Assembly (NCBI RefSeq): GCF_003050785.1
Contig: NZ_QAOH01000002.1
Span: 248,001 to 312,000 of the forward strand
DNA: 64,000 bases
Direction of reading: 5' to 3'
Source: Celeribacter persicus
Lineage (GTDB): Bacteria > Pseudomonadota > Alphaproteobacteria > Rhodobacterales > Rhodobacteraceae
Shown: piece by piece, positions 51,934-62,535 of the stretch
Numbering within the stretch: position 1 is the first letter of the stretch
Layout: each line of letters opens with the position of its first letter
Notes under the pieces: model-generated
What the model saw: the letters and a program-made list of their open reading frames with translations, nothing else
What the model was told of the DNA's origin: nothing
Database searches by the model: none
Position numbers and translations under genes: made by a program

Positions 51934-53400
51934 ATGGCAGACACACTCGTCGCCCTCGATCAGGGCACCACATCCACGCGCACGATCCTGTTCGACGCAG
52001 ATCTCACCCCGATCGCCAGCGCGCAGGAAGAATTCGCACAGCATTATCCCCGCTCCGGCTGGGTCGAACACGATGCGATGGATTTGTGGGAGACCTCGCG
52101 ACGCTGTCTCGCGCAGGTTTTAACCGAGGTCCGCCCCGCCGCCCTCGGCATCACCAACCAGCGTGAAACCACGGTGGTGTGGAATGCGGACACTGGCAAA
52201 CCGCTCGCCCCCGCCATCGTCTGGCAGGACCGGCGGACGTCGGAAACCTGCGCCAGGCTGCGCGCAGAAGGCTTTGAGACCGAAGTCACCGCCCGGACCG
52301 GCCTCCTGCTCGACCCGTATTTCTCCGCCACCAAGCTTGCCTATATCCTCGACCAGCACGATGGTGCCCGCGAGGCCGCCAAAGCGGGTCGCATGAAATT
52401 CGGCACGGTCGACACATGGCTGATCTGGAACCTGACCGAAGGCCGGGTGCACGCCACAGACGCGACCAACGCCTGCCGCACCATGCTCTACAACATCCAT
52501 GAGGGGCGCTGGGATCAGACCATCTGCGATCGCCTCGGCATCCCGATGGAGATTCTCCCCGAGGTGCGCGACAGTGCCGCCGACTTCGGCGAAACCACCC
52601 TCTTCGGCGCAGCGCTCCCCATTCGCGGTGTCGCGGGCGATCAACAGGCCGCCACCGTCGGTCAGGCCTGTTTCACCCCCGGCATGATGAAATCCACCTA
52701 TGGCACCGGCTGTTTCGCACTTCTCAACACCGGCGCGCATCCCGTCGCCTCGCAACACCGGCTCCTCACCACCATCGCTTATCAGTTGAACGGCACCCCG
52801 ACCTATGCGCTCGAAGGCTCGATCTTTGTCGCGGGCGCGGTGGTGCAATGGCTGCGCGACGAGCTTGGCGTCATCGAACAGGCCTCCGACACGCTGGAAA
52901 TGGCACAAAAGGCCGATCCCGAGCAACAGCTCTACCTCATTCCCGCCTTCACTGGCCTTGGCGCACCGTGGTGGGATGCCGAGGCGCGCGGGGCCATCTA
53001 TGGCCTGACCCGCAACAGCGGGCCGAATGAGTTCGCCCGCGCGGCGCTGGAAAGCGTCGGTTACCAGACACGGGACCTGATCGAAGCCATGCACGCCGAC
53101 TGGACCGCGCCGCAAGAGACGACACTGCGCGTCGATGGCGGGCTCTCGGCCAACCCCTTCGCGATGCAGTTCCTCGCCGACATCCTCGGCGCCCCGGTGG
53201 ACCGCCCCGCCAATCTGGAAACCACCGCCTTGGGGGCGGCCTATCTCGCGGGGCTGGCCGTGGGCCTCTGCCCGGCACCGCAAGAGTTTGCCCGAAACTG
53301 GCGTGCAGAAGCCACCTTCTCTCCCGAAATGGACAAAACCACACGCGAGATGAAATACAACGGCTGGACCGACGCGATCCGCCGCACGCTCAGTCACTGA
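51934..53400 (+). CDS. glpK: Glycerol kinase
   Basis: 488 residues, FGGY family: [13 protein letters not shown] at the N-terminus, [25 protein letters not shown], and the C-terminal [20 protein letters not shown] and [16 protein letters not shown] blocks. It phosphorylates glycerol to give the substrate of GlpD. AAAGGGAGG lies 5 bases before the ATG at 51934; a longer reading overlaps glpD. A terminator follows. Confidence 0.95.
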   Translation: MADTLVALDQGTTSTRTILFDADLTPIASAQEEFAQHYPRSGWVEHDAMDLWETSRRCLAQVLTEVRPAALGITNQRETTVVWNADTGKPLAPAIVWQDRRTSETCARLRAEGFETEVTARTGLLLDPYFSATKLAYILDQHDGAREAAKAGRMKFGTVDTWLIWNLTEGRVHATDATNACRTMLYNIHEGRWDQTICDRLGIPMEILPEVRDSAADFGETTLFGAALPIRGVAGDQQAATVGQACFTPGMMKSTYGTGCFALLNTGAHPVASQHRLLTTIAYQLNGTPTYALEGSIFVAGAVVQWLRDELGVIEQASDTLEMAQKADPEQQLYLIPAFTGLGAPWWDAEARGAIYGLTRNSGPNEFARAALESVGYQTRDLIEAMHADWTAPQETTLRVDGGLSANPFAMQFLADILGAPVDRPANLETTALGAAYLAGLAVGLCPAPQEFARNWRAEATFSPEMDKTTREMKYNGWTDAIRRTLSH

Positions 53401-53428
53401 CGGTTTTCTGATGGCTAAAATACTCGAA

Positions 53429-53456
53429 AAGGCGGGGATGCCCCCGCCCCTTCTTG
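53429..53456. terminator. Terminator between glpK and xylA
   Basis: 7-bp GC stem GGCGGGG (53431-53437) and CCCCGCC (53442-53448) with a 4-base loop, A-rich before and followed by CCTTCTTGTCTT. It is located between the convergent glpK and xylA genes. Confidence 0.7.
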
Positions 53457-53474
53457 TCTTTCACACGCTGTCTG

Positions 53475-54779
53475 TCACACGAACGAACTTACGAGGTTCT
53501 CCAGCCGTTCCTGCCGCCCCGAGCGCGGTTCCGGGTTGATGCCTTCCGAAAGCACCCGCGCCTGAATGCTCTCCAGATCGCCGGTCTTCAGCATCGTCGC
53601 ATTCTCCGCCTTGTCCCAATCGGCGTAACGCGCCGCGCGGTTGGCCTCCAGCCGCCCGTCTTCCAGCATCGCCGCCGCTGCTTTCAGCCCCCGAGCGCAC
53701 ATATCCATGCCACCAACATGGGCCAGGATCAGATCTTCGGGGTCGAGCGATTGCCGCCGGATACGCGCGTCGAAATTGGTGCCGCCGGTGGTGAAACCGC
53801 CCGCTTTCAGCACCTCGTAATACGCGAGCGCCACCTCATGCGGCGCGTTCGGGAACTGATCGGTGTCCCAGCCGGATTGATAGTCATTACGGTTCATGTC
53901 GATGGAGCCGAGGATGCCGAGCGAAGCCGCCAGCGCCAGCTCATGCTCGAACGAGTGTCCAGCGAGAATGGCGTGGCCCTGCTCTATGTTCATCTTCACC
54001 TCGCCCTCAAGCCCGTAGCGCTTGAGAAAGCCATAGACCGTCGCCACATCGAAATCATACTGATGTTTCGAAGGCTCCTGCGGCTTCGGCTCGACCAGAA
54101 TAGCGCCTTTCCAGCCCATCTTATGCTTATACTCGACGACCATTTCGAGCATCCGCGCAGCCTGATCCGCCTCGCGCGTCAGATCGGTGTTCAAGAGCGT
54201 CTCATAGCCTTCACGCCCGCCCCAGAGCACGTAGTTCTCGCCCCCGAGCTTGATGGTCGCATCCATGCAGGACTTGATCGTCGCGGCACTATAGGCGAAC
54301 ACATCCGGGTCCGGGTTGGTCGCCGATCCGGCCATGAAGCGGCGATGAGTAAAGAGGTTGGCCGTGCCCCACAGAAGACGGGTTTTCGAGCTTTCCATCT
54401 TCTCCGCAAAGTAATCGACGATCTCTTCGAGATTGCGTTTGCTCTCAGCAAAATCCGCCCCCTCGGGCCGCACATCGAGGTCATGGAAACAGAAGAACGG
54501 CGCTTGCAGGATGTCGAACATCTCGAAGGCCACATCGGCCTTCATCTTGGCCTTCGCCATACCCTCGCCGAACCACGGACGGTCGAACGTCCGCCCGCCG
54601 AACGGATCGCCGCCCTCATAGGCAAAGCTGTGCCAATAGGCCACGGCGAAGCGCAGATGGTCCTCCATCCGCTTGCCCATCACTACCTCATCGGGGTTGT
54701 AATGCTTGAAAGCGAACTCGTTGCCGCTTTCCGGCCCTTCATAGGCAATCTGCGGGATATTTTTGAAAAACTCTGTCAT
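53475..54779 (-). CDS. xylA: Xylose isomerase
   Basis: 434 residues, the usual length. Catalytic His99 lies in [13 protein letters not shown]; metal and substrate residues are seen in [40 protein letters not shown] and [20 protein letters not shown]. It converts D-xylose to D-xylulose. AAGGGG precedes the ATG, which overlaps the xylB stop by ATGA. Confidence 0.97.
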   Translation of the reverse strand: MTEFFKNIPQIAYEGPESGNEFAFKHYNPDEVVMGKRMEDHLRFAVAYWHSFAYEGGDPFGGRTFDRPWFGEGMAKAKMKADVAFEMFDILQAPFFCFHDLDVRPEGADFAESKRNLEEIVDYFAEKMESSKTRLLWGTANLFTHRRFMAGSATNPDPDVFAYSAATIKSCMDATIKLGGENYVLWGGREGYETLLNTDLTREADQAARMLEMVVEYKHKMGWKGAILVEPKPQEPSKHQYDFDVATVYGFLKRYGLEGEVKMNIEQGHAILAGHSFEHELALAASLGILGSIDMNRNDYQSGWDTDQFPNAPHEVALAYYEVLKAGGFTTGGTNFDARIRRQSLDPEDLILAHVGGMDMCARGLKAAAAMLEDGRLEANRAARYADWDKAENATMLKTGDLESIQARVLSEGINPEPRSGRQERLENLVSSFV

Positions 54780-56215
54780 GTCAGCCCCTTGATAGCTTTT
54801 TGTGCAGCCTTGAACCGGGCGAACCCGTCTTCATAAGCCGTCATCAGATCCTGAACCGGGTCGATCGTGGCCTGTATGCGTGGCGTTGTGGCGATCTCCG
54901 CCCCGCCGCCCGTGGCCGCCATCATGCCCAGACGCGCCGCCCCGAAAGCGCCGCCGAAATCTCCGGCAACCGGCAGATCGACAGGCACGCCCAGAGCCGT
55001 GGCAATCGCCATGCACCAGTAATGCGAGCGCGATCCTCCGCCGACGGCCAGAAGCCGCTCGATATTGGTCCCGGTGGCGGAAAGCGCCTGCGCACAGTCC
55101 TTGATCGCGAACGTGACGCCTTCAAGCACCGCGCGCGTGCCCGCCGCCGTGTCGGTCGCATGTTCGAGCCCCGTAAACGCGCCCCGAATGGCCGCGTCAT
55201 TCAAAGGCGTGCGTTCGCCGCCCAGATAGGGCAAGAATTGCGTCTTGCCCGGCGCTTTGAGCGCGCCCAGATTGGCGGTCAGCTCCGCCGCGCCCTTGCC
55301 AACGAACCGCCCGTACCAGTTGAGCGCATCGGTCGCCGCGAGGATCACGCCCATCTGGTGCCACGTGCTCGGCAGCGCGTGACAAAACGTATGGACCGCC
55401 GTGGCGGCGTCGGGTTGATAGCCGTCATTGGCGGCAAAAAGCACGCCGGAGGTCCCAAGGCTCACGAAAGCCTGCCCGGCCTTGACCACGCCCACGCCGA
55501 TGGCCGAGGCGGCATTGTCACCGCCGCCGCCCGCGATGACGCAGGTGGTGGGAATGTTCCATTTGGCCGCCAGTTCCGGACGCAATTGGCCAGAAACCTC
55601 AGAGCCCTCGACCAGACGCGGCATGAAGCTGCGGTCCATGTCGGTCGCCGCCAGAAGATCGTCAGACCAATCGCGCGCACCTGTGTCAAACCACGCGGTG
55701 CCTGCGCTGTCAGACATCTCACCGACGAAATCGCCCGTCAGATAGAGGCGCAGATAGTCCTTTGGCAAAAGCACCTTTCGGACCTGCGCGAAAATCTCCG
55801 GCTCGTTGTTTTTCACCCAGGCAAGCTTCGGCGCGGTGAAGCCCGGAAAAACGATATTGCCGGTGATCGCCCGAAAGCGCGGATCGGCATCGAGCGCGGC
55901 AGCCTCGGCATGGGATCGCGTGTCGTTCCACAGGATGCAGGGCCGCAGCACCTGATCCGCGGCATCGAGCAACGTCGCGCCGTGCATCTGCCCTGAGAGA
56001 CCGATGCCCTTGACGCCCGACAGGTCCGCCTTCTCACCCAAAGCGGCCATCACCGCATCGCAGGCCGCAAGCCACGCCGCCGGGTCCTGTTCCGACCAGC
56101 CGTCTTGCGGGCGCTCGTTGCTCAGAGGCGCACCGGCCTCCGCCACGACATTTTGCTCCGCGTCGATCAGCAGGGCTTTGAGACCGGAGGTCCCGAGATC
56201 AAGTCCGATATACAT
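54776..56215 (-). CDS. xylB: Xylulokinase
   Basis: 479 residues, FGGY family: [47 protein letters not shown], and [28 protein letters not shown]. It phosphorylates D-xylulose to xylulose-5-phosphate. The start at 56215 is where the conserved N-terminus begins; 16 further codons upstream are possible but overlap xylG. It lies between xylG and xylA in the xylose operon. Confidence 0.95.
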   Translation of the reverse strand: MYIGLDLGTSGLKALLIDAEQNVVAEAGAPLSNERPQDGWSEQDPAAWLAACDAVMAALGEKADLSGVKGIGLSGQMHGATLLDAADQVLRPCILWNDTRSHAEAAALDADPRFRAITGNIVFPGFTAPKLAWVKNNEPEIFAQVRKVLLPKDYLRLYLTGDFVGEMSDSAGTAWFDTGARDWSDDLLAATDMDRSFMPRLVEGSEVSGQLRPELAAKWNIPTTCVIAGGGGDNAASAIGVGVVKAGQAFVSLGTSGVLFAANDGYQPDAATAVHTFCHALPSTWHQMGVILAATDALNWYGRFVGKGAAELTANLGALKAPGKTQFLPYLGGERTPLNDAAIRGAFTGLEHATDTAAGTRAVLEGVTFAIKDCAQALSATGTNIERLLAVGGGSRSHYWCMAIATALGVPVDLPVAGDFGGAFGAARLGMMAATGGGAEIATTPRIQATIDPVQDLMTAYEDGFARFKAAQKAIKGLT

Positions 56216-56259
56216 GAATGATCCGTATGTTGCGGGCGGGCGTCCTGCCCACCCAAGGT

Positions 56260-57027
56260 TCAATACGCCTGCGGCGGCTTTTTCCCCATGATGATCATGC
56301 CGAGAATGTCCTCGTCCGTGACCTCATTCACATTGACCGTGCCGACCTTCTGCCCGTTCTTCATCACCATCGCCCGGTCGCAAAGCCGCATGACGTTGTG
56401 AATGTCGTGCTCAATGAGGAAGATGCCGAGGCCCTGCGCTTTCAGTTCCTCGATGAGTTCGGCGACCATCTGGGTCTCATGCGGGCCAAGCGCTGCCGTC
56501 GGCTCATCCATGATCAGGATTTTCGCGTTGAAATAGACCGCGCGGGCAATGGCGACGGATTGGCGCTGACCGCCCGAAAGGGCTGAGACCGGCACTTTGA
56601 ACTTCTGGAAGTTCGGGTTGAGCCGCCCCATGATCTTGCGCGTCTCCGCCTCCATCGCGGGTTCATCGACAAAGCCCAGAGGCGTCACCAGTTCACGCCC
56701 GAGGAACAGGTTCGAGGCGGCATCGAGATTGTCGGCGAGCGCAAGCGTCTGATAGATCGTCTCGACATTATAGCGCCGCGCATCGCGGGTGTTGCGGATA
56801 TCGGCCTTCTCGCCGTTGATGAAGACCTCGCCGGCATCCTTTTGGTAAGCCCCGGAGAGGCATTTGATCAGGGTCGATTTCCCCGCGCCGTTGTGGCCCA
56901 GAAGACCGACGACTTCGCCGGGATAGAGGTCGATGGTTACATGATCCACCGCCTTGACGCCGCCGAAAGCGATGGAAATGTCCCGAAGCTCCACGAGGGG
57001 CGTGCCGGTGTTCGGATTGCTGCTCAT
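56260..57027 (-). CDS. xylG: Xylose ABC transporter ATP-binding protein, single ATPase domain
   Basis: 255 residues. Walker [10 protein letters not shown], signature [14 protein letters not shown], Walker [13 protein letters not shown] and LIEHDI. Only one ATPase domain is present, whereas the E. coli XylG has two fused; the short form is usual in alphaproteobacterial sugar importers of the FrcA type. AAGGAGAG precedes the ATG. It works with XylH and XylF encoded upstream. Confidence 0.92.
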   Translation of the reverse strand: MSSNPNTGTPLVELRDISIAFGGVKAVDHVTIDLYPGEVVGLLGHNGAGKSTLIKCLSGAYQKDAGEVFINGEKADIRNTRDARRYNVETIYQTLALADNLDAASNLFLGRELVTPLGFVDEPAMEAETRKIMGRLNPNFQKFKVPVSALSGGQRQSVAIARAVYFNAKILIMDEPTAALGPHETQMVAELIEELKAQGLGIFLIEHDIHNVMRLCDRAMVMKNGQKVGTVNVNEVTDEDILGMIIMGKKPPQAY

Positions 57028-57039
57028 GATCGTCTCTCC

Positions 57040-58398
57040 TTACACCTTGATGCCAAGTTTCTTGCGATACTGGATGTCGATCCAGACGGCGAACACGAGA
57101 ACGGACCCCACGACGATGTTCTGAAGCGGCGCATCGACGCCGACCATCGCCATGCCCGATTGCAACGACTGCATGATCAGCGCGCCGAGGATAGCCCCGT
57201 GAATGGTGCCGATCCCGCCCGAAAGCGCCGTGCCGCCGATCACCGCCGCCGCGATCACCCGCAACTCGTCCAAAGTGCCGATGTCATTGGCATGAGACGC
57301 CAGACGCGCGGAAGCGATCACCGCAGAAAGACCACAAAGGAAGCCCATCAGCGCGAAAATCTTGACCGTCAGGAGTTTGGTGTTGATGCCGGAGAGTTCC
57401 GCCGCATCCGGGTTGCCGCCGGTGGCAAAGATATATTTGCCGAGGCGGGTTTTCTTGGCGAGCATGGTCATGGCGATGGCCACCACGATCAGAACGATCA
57501 CCGAGATCGGCAGACCGTAGGCCTCGGTATAGCCGTCCGGCAGCACCTCACCGCGCGCTTCGAACATCCGGCGCAGCTTGCCGGTCGGGATGTCATAGGC
57601 GTTGAGCGTGGCGATGTAGCCGAGGATCACCGCAACCGAGATACCGCCAAGCGTCATCTCCGCCCAGAGCGGTTTCGTCGGGAAACCATGGGTCTTGCGC
57701 GCCTGACGCGCGTTCCAGATCGCGTAGATCGCAAAGGCCGAAGCGAGCAGCCCCACACCCCATGAGAGCGTCGCCCCCAAAGTGCCCTCCGCGCCCCCGA
57801 GCACAAGATAGGTCGTATCAAGCGGCGCAATGGTCTGCCCGTCGGTGACATACCAGCCGACATAGCGCCAGATCAGCAAGCCGCCGAGAGTGACGATGAA
57901 GGCCGGAATGCCCTGATAACCGATGAGCCAGCCGTTGAACGCCCCGATTAGTGTGCCGATTGCCAGACAGGTCAGGATCGCCAGAGGCGCGATCATCGGG
58001 TTGCCATAGTCGAGCCCGACGATCTGCGGCAGCCAGCGCGCCTGCATCATCGCCCCCATGGCGGAGGCAATCGCCAAAACCGCGCCGACGGAAAGGTCAA
58101 TGTGGCGGGTGACGATCACGAAGACCATCCCCGTCGCCATGATCGCGACCGAGACGGTCTGAACCGTCAGGTTGAAGATATTGCGCGGCGTGACGAACCG
58201 TCCGTCGGTAAAGAAATTGAACGCCAGCGCGATGAGGATGAAGGCTCCCACCATCCCGAGAAGGCGCACATCCAGTTCCAACTGCCCGAATACACTCTTG
58301 CGCATCGCGGGCAGCCCGGTTTCGGTGCCTGTACCCGCTTCGGCCTTGCCCGTCGCATGATCGGCCGTTTGATCAGCCCCATGATCTATCATTGTCAT
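57040..58398 (-). CDS. xylH: Xylose ABC transporter permease
   Basis: 452 residues with ten or more hydrophobic segments, somewhat longer than E. coli XylH. The BPD_transp_2 core is visible in MATGMVFVIVTRHIDLSVGAVLAIASAMGAMM and AELSGINTKLLTVKIFALMGFLCGLSAVI. A 40-residue hydrophilic N-terminus precedes the first helix. AAAGGAAT lies before the ATG at 58398; ATG two codons later is an alternative. Confidence 0.92.
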   Translation of the reverse strand: MTMIDHGADQTADHATGKAEAGTGTETGLPAMRKSVFGQLELDVRLLGMVGAFILIALAFNFFTDGRFVTPRNIFNLTVQTVSVAIMATGMVFVIVTRHIDLSVGAVLAIASAMGAMMQARWLPQIVGLDYGNPMIAPLAILTCLAIGTLIGAFNGWLIGYQGIPAFIVTLGGLLIWRYVGWYVTDGQTIAPLDTTYLVLGGAEGTLGATLSWGVGLLASAFAIYAIWNARQARKTHGFPTKPLWAEMTLGGISVAVILGYIATLNAYDIPTGKLRRMFEARGEVLPDGYTEAYGLPISVIVLIVVAIAMTMLAKKTRLGKYIFATGGNPDAAELSGINTKLLTVKIFALMGFLCGLSAVIASARLASHANDIGTLDELRVIAAAVIGGTALSGGIGTIHGAILGALIMQSLQSGMAMVGVDAPLQNIVVGSVLVFAVWIDIQYRKKLGIKV

Positions 58399-58454
58399 GA
58401 TTCCTTTCGCCCCTCCCCGAGGCGCTTCTGTTCCGCCGCGTTCCCGGCGGCATC

Positions 58455-58482
58455 GACCTGCGCAGGCACACCCGCGCAGGTC
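58455..58482 (-). other. Stem-loop between xylF and xylH
   Basis: Perfect 9-bp arms GACCTGCGC (58455-58463) and GCGCAGGTC (58474-58482) with a 10-base loop, 23 bp after the xylF stop. No T-run. It likely protects xylF mRNA from 3' decay so that the binding protein is made in excess. Confidence 0.65.
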
Positions 58483-58505
58483 CTTGTCCACGGTTCAAAT
58501 ACGGA

Positions 58506-59534
58506 TCAGTTACAGGGCGACGGACCGTCGCTCACCCCCTGGCAAAGCGCATCCTTGGTGATCCAGCCCGCGTCCACCACCACGTCGAGATTGTCCTTGG
58601 TGATCGGGATCGGGGCGAGGAACATCGCCTTCATCTCCTTGCCGCCCGGCGTGGTGAAATCGACCGTGCCCGGCACATCCGCCGGCGCCATGCCGCCCGC
58701 AAGCTCCACCGCGATCTCTGCGGCGTTCTTGCCCAGTTCGCGCGAGTCTTTCCAGACCGACACAGTCTGGGTGCCGAGCGCGATGCGATTGAGCGCCGCG
58801 TGATCGCCGTCCTGACCGGAGACCGGAATACCCGCCATGCCCTGCGCCATAAGTGCGGCAACGGCACCACCCGCGGTCCCGTCATTGGAGGCCACGACCG
58901 CATCCACCTTGTTGTCATTGGCGGTCAAGATCGATTCCATGTTGCGCTGCGCATTCGCCGGCAGCCAGGCATCGGTATAGGCCTCGCCCACGATGGTGAT
59001 GTCACCCGCATCAATCGCCGCCTGCAACACCTCCTGCTGACCGCCGCGCAGGAAGTCCGCGTTCGGGTCGGTCGGAGAGCCTTTGATCATCACGTAATTG
59101 CCGGTCGGCTGGGCTTCATAAACGGCCTTCGCCTGAAGACGACCGACCTCGATATTGTCAAAGGTCAGGTAATAGGCGCGCGGGTCCTCGATCAGCCGGT
59201 CATAGGCGATCACCGGGATGTCCTCGTCGGTGGCCAGCTGCACCGCCGGGATCACCGCCTGGGTGTCCTGCGCCAGAACGATCAGCGCATCCACGCCTTG
59301 AGCGATCAGGCTTTCGATATCGGAAAGCTGCTTGGCCGAGGACGATTGCGCGTCCGCCGAGACATATTCGGCACCGGCCGCTTCGAGCGCCGCCTTGATC
59401 GCGCCCTCGTCCGTTTTCCAGCGCTCTTCCTGAAAGTTGGACCAGCTCACGCCCACCGTCAGCCCTTCGGCCATGGCAGATGTGACAAAACCGGCGGCCA
59501 CAATCGTGGCGGCCATCAGCATGGATTTACGCAT
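58506..59534 (-). CDS. xylF: D-xylose ABC transporter periplasmic binding protein
   Basis: 342 residues with a signal peptide cut after SAMA (residue 22). The mature start EGLTVGVSWSNFQEERWKTDE and the block YDRLIEDPRAYYLTFDNIEVGRLQA are characteristic of XylF. It binds xylose in the periplasm. GGGAGG lies before the ATG. First gene of the operon and divergent from the ROK regulator. Confidence 0.95.
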   Translation of the reverse strand: MRKSMLMAATIVAAGFVTSAMAEGLTVGVSWSNFQEERWKTDEGAIKAALEAAGAEYVSADAQSSSAKQLSDIESLIAQGVDALIVLAQDTQAVIPAVQLATDEDIPVIAYDRLIEDPRAYYLTFDNIEVGRLQAKAVYEAQPTGNYVMIKGSPTDPNADFLRGGQQEVLQAAIDAGDITIVGEAYTDAWLPANAQRNMESILTANDNKVDAVVASNDGTAGGAVAALMAQGMAGIPVSGQDGDHAALNRIALGTQTVSVWKDSRELGKNAAEIAVELAGGMAPADVPGTVDFTTPGGKEMKAMFLAPIPITKDNLDVVVDAGWITKDALCQGVSDGPSPCN

Positions 59535-59762
59535 GAATTTCCTCCCAAATGTCCACGCCGTCGCCGCTCCTTCTCCTCAAGACGAGCGCACAACGGGTCC
59601 GACTCGCTGCCGGATGCCGAAATCATGCCATATTTATTTTGGCTGTCAAAAAAATAATCTCGCCTTTGCATAAAAAATGGGTGTAAATGAATCAAAATCC
59701 CTGCGAAAAACTTGAAATTTCATGCTGCAAAGCGGCATTTAATTAGACAGGTAAACTATAAA
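59535..59762. promoter_or_regulatory. Divergent xylF / ROK regulator region with candidate operator
   Basis: AT-rich between 59625 and 59762. An inverted repeat TTATTTT (59634-59640) and AAAATAA (59651-59657) with a 10-base spacer resembles operators of ROK-type XylR repressors. It lies about 100 bp upstream of the xylF start. Confidence 0.5.
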
Positions 59763-61019
59763 ATGTCCAATATCGCACATGACACAGAGATCGAGACCCA
59801 AAGCCCCGGCGGCTGCGGCCCGCTGTTTCCGGCCCCCGACAGCAGCGTGAAATCCACACGCCAGCAGCTCTTCGAGGCGGTGCGGGCGGCGGGGGCGATC
59901 TCGCGCATGGACCTGTCGCGCCAGACCGGATTTTCGCCGGCCACCGTGACCCAGACCTCCGCCGATCTGATCGCCAGCGGCCTGATCGAGGAAACCGACC
60001 TGCCGCGTCGCGACAGCGATGGCGGTCGTGGCCGCCCGCCCGTGGGCCTCAAGGTGCGCCCCAGCGCCGGGGTGGTCATCGGCGTCAAGATCTCCGACCG
60101 CTCGAACTCCGCCGTGGTGCTCGATCTGGCGGGCCGTCTCCTTGGCTCGGCCACCCTCCCCGCGCCACCCACCGCCCGTAGCACCGAAGAAATCCTGCGC
60201 GAGGCCGAGGATATCGTGCGTGCAGGGCTCCGGGACGCAGGTCGCGAGGGCGCACGCCCCGACGCCATCGCGCTCGGCCTGCCGGGGATGGTGGATTTCG
60301 ATCTCGGACGGGTGCTTTGGTGCCCTTTCATGGAAGAGGCCGATATTCCGCTGCGCGACTTGCTGTGCGCCCGTCTCGGCGCGCCTGTGCGGATCGACAA
60401 TGACGCCAACCTGCTGGCACTGGCGGAGCTGTGGTTCGGCGAAGGGCGCGGGCTCGACAACTTCGCTGTGGTCTCCATCGAACATGGCGTCGGCATGGGT
60501 CTGGTGATCAACCATCGGCTGCATCGCGGCGGCATGGGGCACGGGATGGAGATCGGCCACACCAAGGTGCAGCTCGACGGTGCACTCTGCCGCTGCGGAC
60601 AGCGCGGCTGCCTTGAGGCCTATGTCGCCGACTACGCGCTGGTCCGGGAGGCGCATACCGCGCTCAACCTCAGCCACCAGAATCCGAGCGCCGACGACAT
60701 GCTGGAAACCCTCTACCGTCAGGCGAAAGAGGGCAATGCGCTGGCCCGGACGATCTTTTCCCGCGCCGGGCGCTATCTCGCCGTGGGGCTCGCCAATGTG
60801 GTGACGCTCTTTGACCCCGCGCTGATCCTTCTCTCCGGTGATCGTTTGCGCTACGACTTTCTCTATGCCGAAGAGGTGCTCAGCGAGACCCGCACGCTGA
60901 CCCACCGGCCCGGACGCCCGCCCACACCCGTGGAAATCCACGCCTGGGGCGATCTGGTCTGGGCCCGGGGCGCGGGGGCGCTGGCGCTCGATTTTGCCAC
61001 GGAGACACTGGTCGGATGA
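59763..61019 (+). CDS. ROK-family transcriptional regulator, probable xylose repressor
   Basis: 418 residues from ATG 59763; a TTG start 17 codons earlier is possible and the ribosome site is weak. N-terminal HTH (about 30-80): ISRMDLSRQTGFSPATVTQTSADLIASGLIEE. The ROK domain has IDNDANLLALAELWFGEGRG and the zinc motif CRCGQRGCLEAY. Divergence from xylF and the nearby inverted repeat point to control of the xylose operon. Its stop overlaps the next gene by ATGA. Confidence 0.85.
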   Translation: MSNIAHDTEIETQSPGGCGPLFPAPDSSVKSTRQQLFEAVRAAGAISRMDLSRQTGFSPATVTQTSADLIASGLIEETDLPRRDSDGGRGRPPVGLKVRPSAGVVIGVKISDRSNSAVVLDLAGRLLGSATLPAPPTARSTEEILREAEDIVRAGLRDAGREGARPDAIALGLPGMVDFDLGRVLWCPFMEEADIPLRDLLCARLGAPVRIDNDANLLALAELWFGEGRGLDNFAVVSIEHGVGMGLVINHRLHRGGMGHGMEIGHTKVQLDGALCRCGQRGCLEAYVADYALVREAHTALNLSHQNPSADDMLETLYRQAKEGNALARTIFSRAGRYLAVGLANVVTLFDPALILLSGDRLRYDFLYAEEVLSETRTLTHRPGRPPTPVEIHAWGDLVWARGAGALALDFATETLVG

Positions 61020-62533
61020 TGCGCACCCTTTTGCTTGCCCCCTTGTTTGCCTGTTCCCTCGCCCCGTCCGGCGGATTTGCCCAGACCATCCCGCAGTTCC
61101 AGGACCGCTCCGACGCGCTCCCCACACAAATTTACGCGGGCGGCTGGGAGCATTACGTCGGCGGCGGGCTCGCCGTGTTCGATTGCAACGAGGATGGCCT
61201 GCCAGAGATTTTCGCGGCGGGCGGGTCAAGCCCTGCAAGCCTGATGCTCAATCGTTCCGGAAAGGGCGGCGCGCTGACATTCGAGCGCGGTACGCTGCCG
61301 GTGATCACCGGGGTGACGGGAGCCTATCCGCTCGACATCGACAGCGACGGAACGCTCGATCTCGCCGTGCTTCGCGTCGGGCAGAACCTCTTGTTGAAAG
61401 GGACGGGCGAATGTCACTTCGAAGTGGCGAATGAGGACTGGGGTTTTGACGGTGGCGACCGCTGGACCACAGCCTTTGCCGCCGGCTGGGAAGGCGACAA
61501 CGCCCGCCCCACCCTGTTCTTCGGCAATTACGTCGACCGCGACAATCCCGAAGGGCCTTTCGAGGCCTGCGACGTGAACGAGTTGCACCGACCTACCCCG
61601 GAAGGCTGGCGGAAGACCCCTCTGGAACCCGGCTTTTGCACCCTCTCGGCGCTGATCTCCAAAGGCGCGCGCGGTGTGCAGAGCCTGCGCCTCTCCAACG
61701 ACCGGCATTACTACGTCAAAGGCGGCTACGAGCAGGTCTATGACCTTCAAAACAATCGCTTTCTCGACGAAAGCGACGGCTGGGAGCGGGTCTCGCTCTG
61801 GGGCATGGGCATTGCCGAGCGCGACATCAACGGCGACGAGGTGCCCGACGTGATGCTGACTTCCATGGGCGATCAGCTTCTGCAATTCGGCCAGCCGGGT
61901 GGCGGCTACGACCCCGCGCCTTATGACATCGGCATCTATGCCCATCGTCCGCATCTAGGCGATGACGGGCGCGCCTCGACCGGATGGGCAGCGGATTGGG
62001 GCGATGTGGACAATGACGGGCGGGCGGACCTGTTTATCGCCAAGGGCAATGTTGAGCAAATGCCGAACAACGCCGCACGCGACCCGAACAATCTCCTGCA
62101 GCAAAAGCCCGACGGCACGTTTCGCGAGGTCTCGATCGCGGCGGGGGTCGCCTCCATGGCGAAATCGCGCGGCGCACATCTCGTGGACCTGAATGGCGAT
62201 GGGCGGCTCGATCTCGTGGTGGTGAACCGCGAAAACCCGATGGAGCTTTATGAGAACGTCACCCCGTCGGGGAACTGGCTCGACGTCAGTCTGACACAGC
62301 CGGGCGTGAACCCGCGCGCCGTGGGTGCCATGGTGGAGATCGCCACAAATCAGAGTGTTCAAATGCAGGAGATCACCATCGGCGGCTCGCATGGTTCCGG
62401 CAAGGCTGTGCCACTGCATTTCGGTCTCGGCACCGCAAAGACGGCGCGGGTACGGGTGACATGGCCGAACGGGGACCAAAGCGATTGGGTCGAACTTGAC
62501 CAGTTGAACCGCTGGGTGCAACTGGCGCGCTAA
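61016..62533 (+). CDS. Secreted CRTAC1-family FG-GAP/VCBS repeat protein with ASPIC/UnbV C-terminus
   Basis: 505 residues. A signal peptide ends near residue 23 (GGFAQ). Repeated calcium-type blades are FDCNEDGLPEIF, DIDSDGTLDLAVL, DINGDEVPDVMLT, DVDNDGRADLFIA and DLNGDGRLDLVVV. The C-terminal ASPIC/UnbV part reads RAVGAMVEI...SHGSGKAVPLHFGLG. It is an extracytoplasmic beta-propeller of unknown partner. The start overlaps the ROK stop by ATGA, an odd companion for a sugar repressor. It ends 2 bp from the convergent peroxidase gene. Confidence 0.88.
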   Translation: MMRTLLLAPLFACSLAPSGGFAQTIPQFQDRSDALPTQIYAGGWEHYVGGGLAVFDCNEDGLPEIFAAGGSSPASLMLNRSGKGGALTFERGTLPVITGVTGAYPLDIDSDGTLDLAVLRVGQNLLLKGTGECHFEVANEDWGFDGGDRWTTAFAAGWEGDNARPTLFFGNYVDRDNPEGPFEACDVNELHRPTPEGWRKTPLEPGFCTLSALISKGARGVQSLRLSNDRHYYVKGGYEQVYDLQNNRFLDESDGWERVSLWGMGIAERDINGDEVPDVMLTSMGDQLLQFGQPGGGYDPAPYDIGIYAHRPHLGDDGRASTGWAADWGDVDNDGRADLFIAKGNVEQMPNNAARDPNNLLQQKPDGTFREVSIAAGVASMAKSRGAHLVDLNGDGRLDLVVVNRENPMELYENVTPSGNWLDVSLTQPGVNPRAVGAMVEIATNQSVQMQEITIGGSHGSGKAVPLHFGLGTAKTARVRVTWPNGDQSDWVELDQLNRWVQLAR

Positions 62534-62535
62534 AG

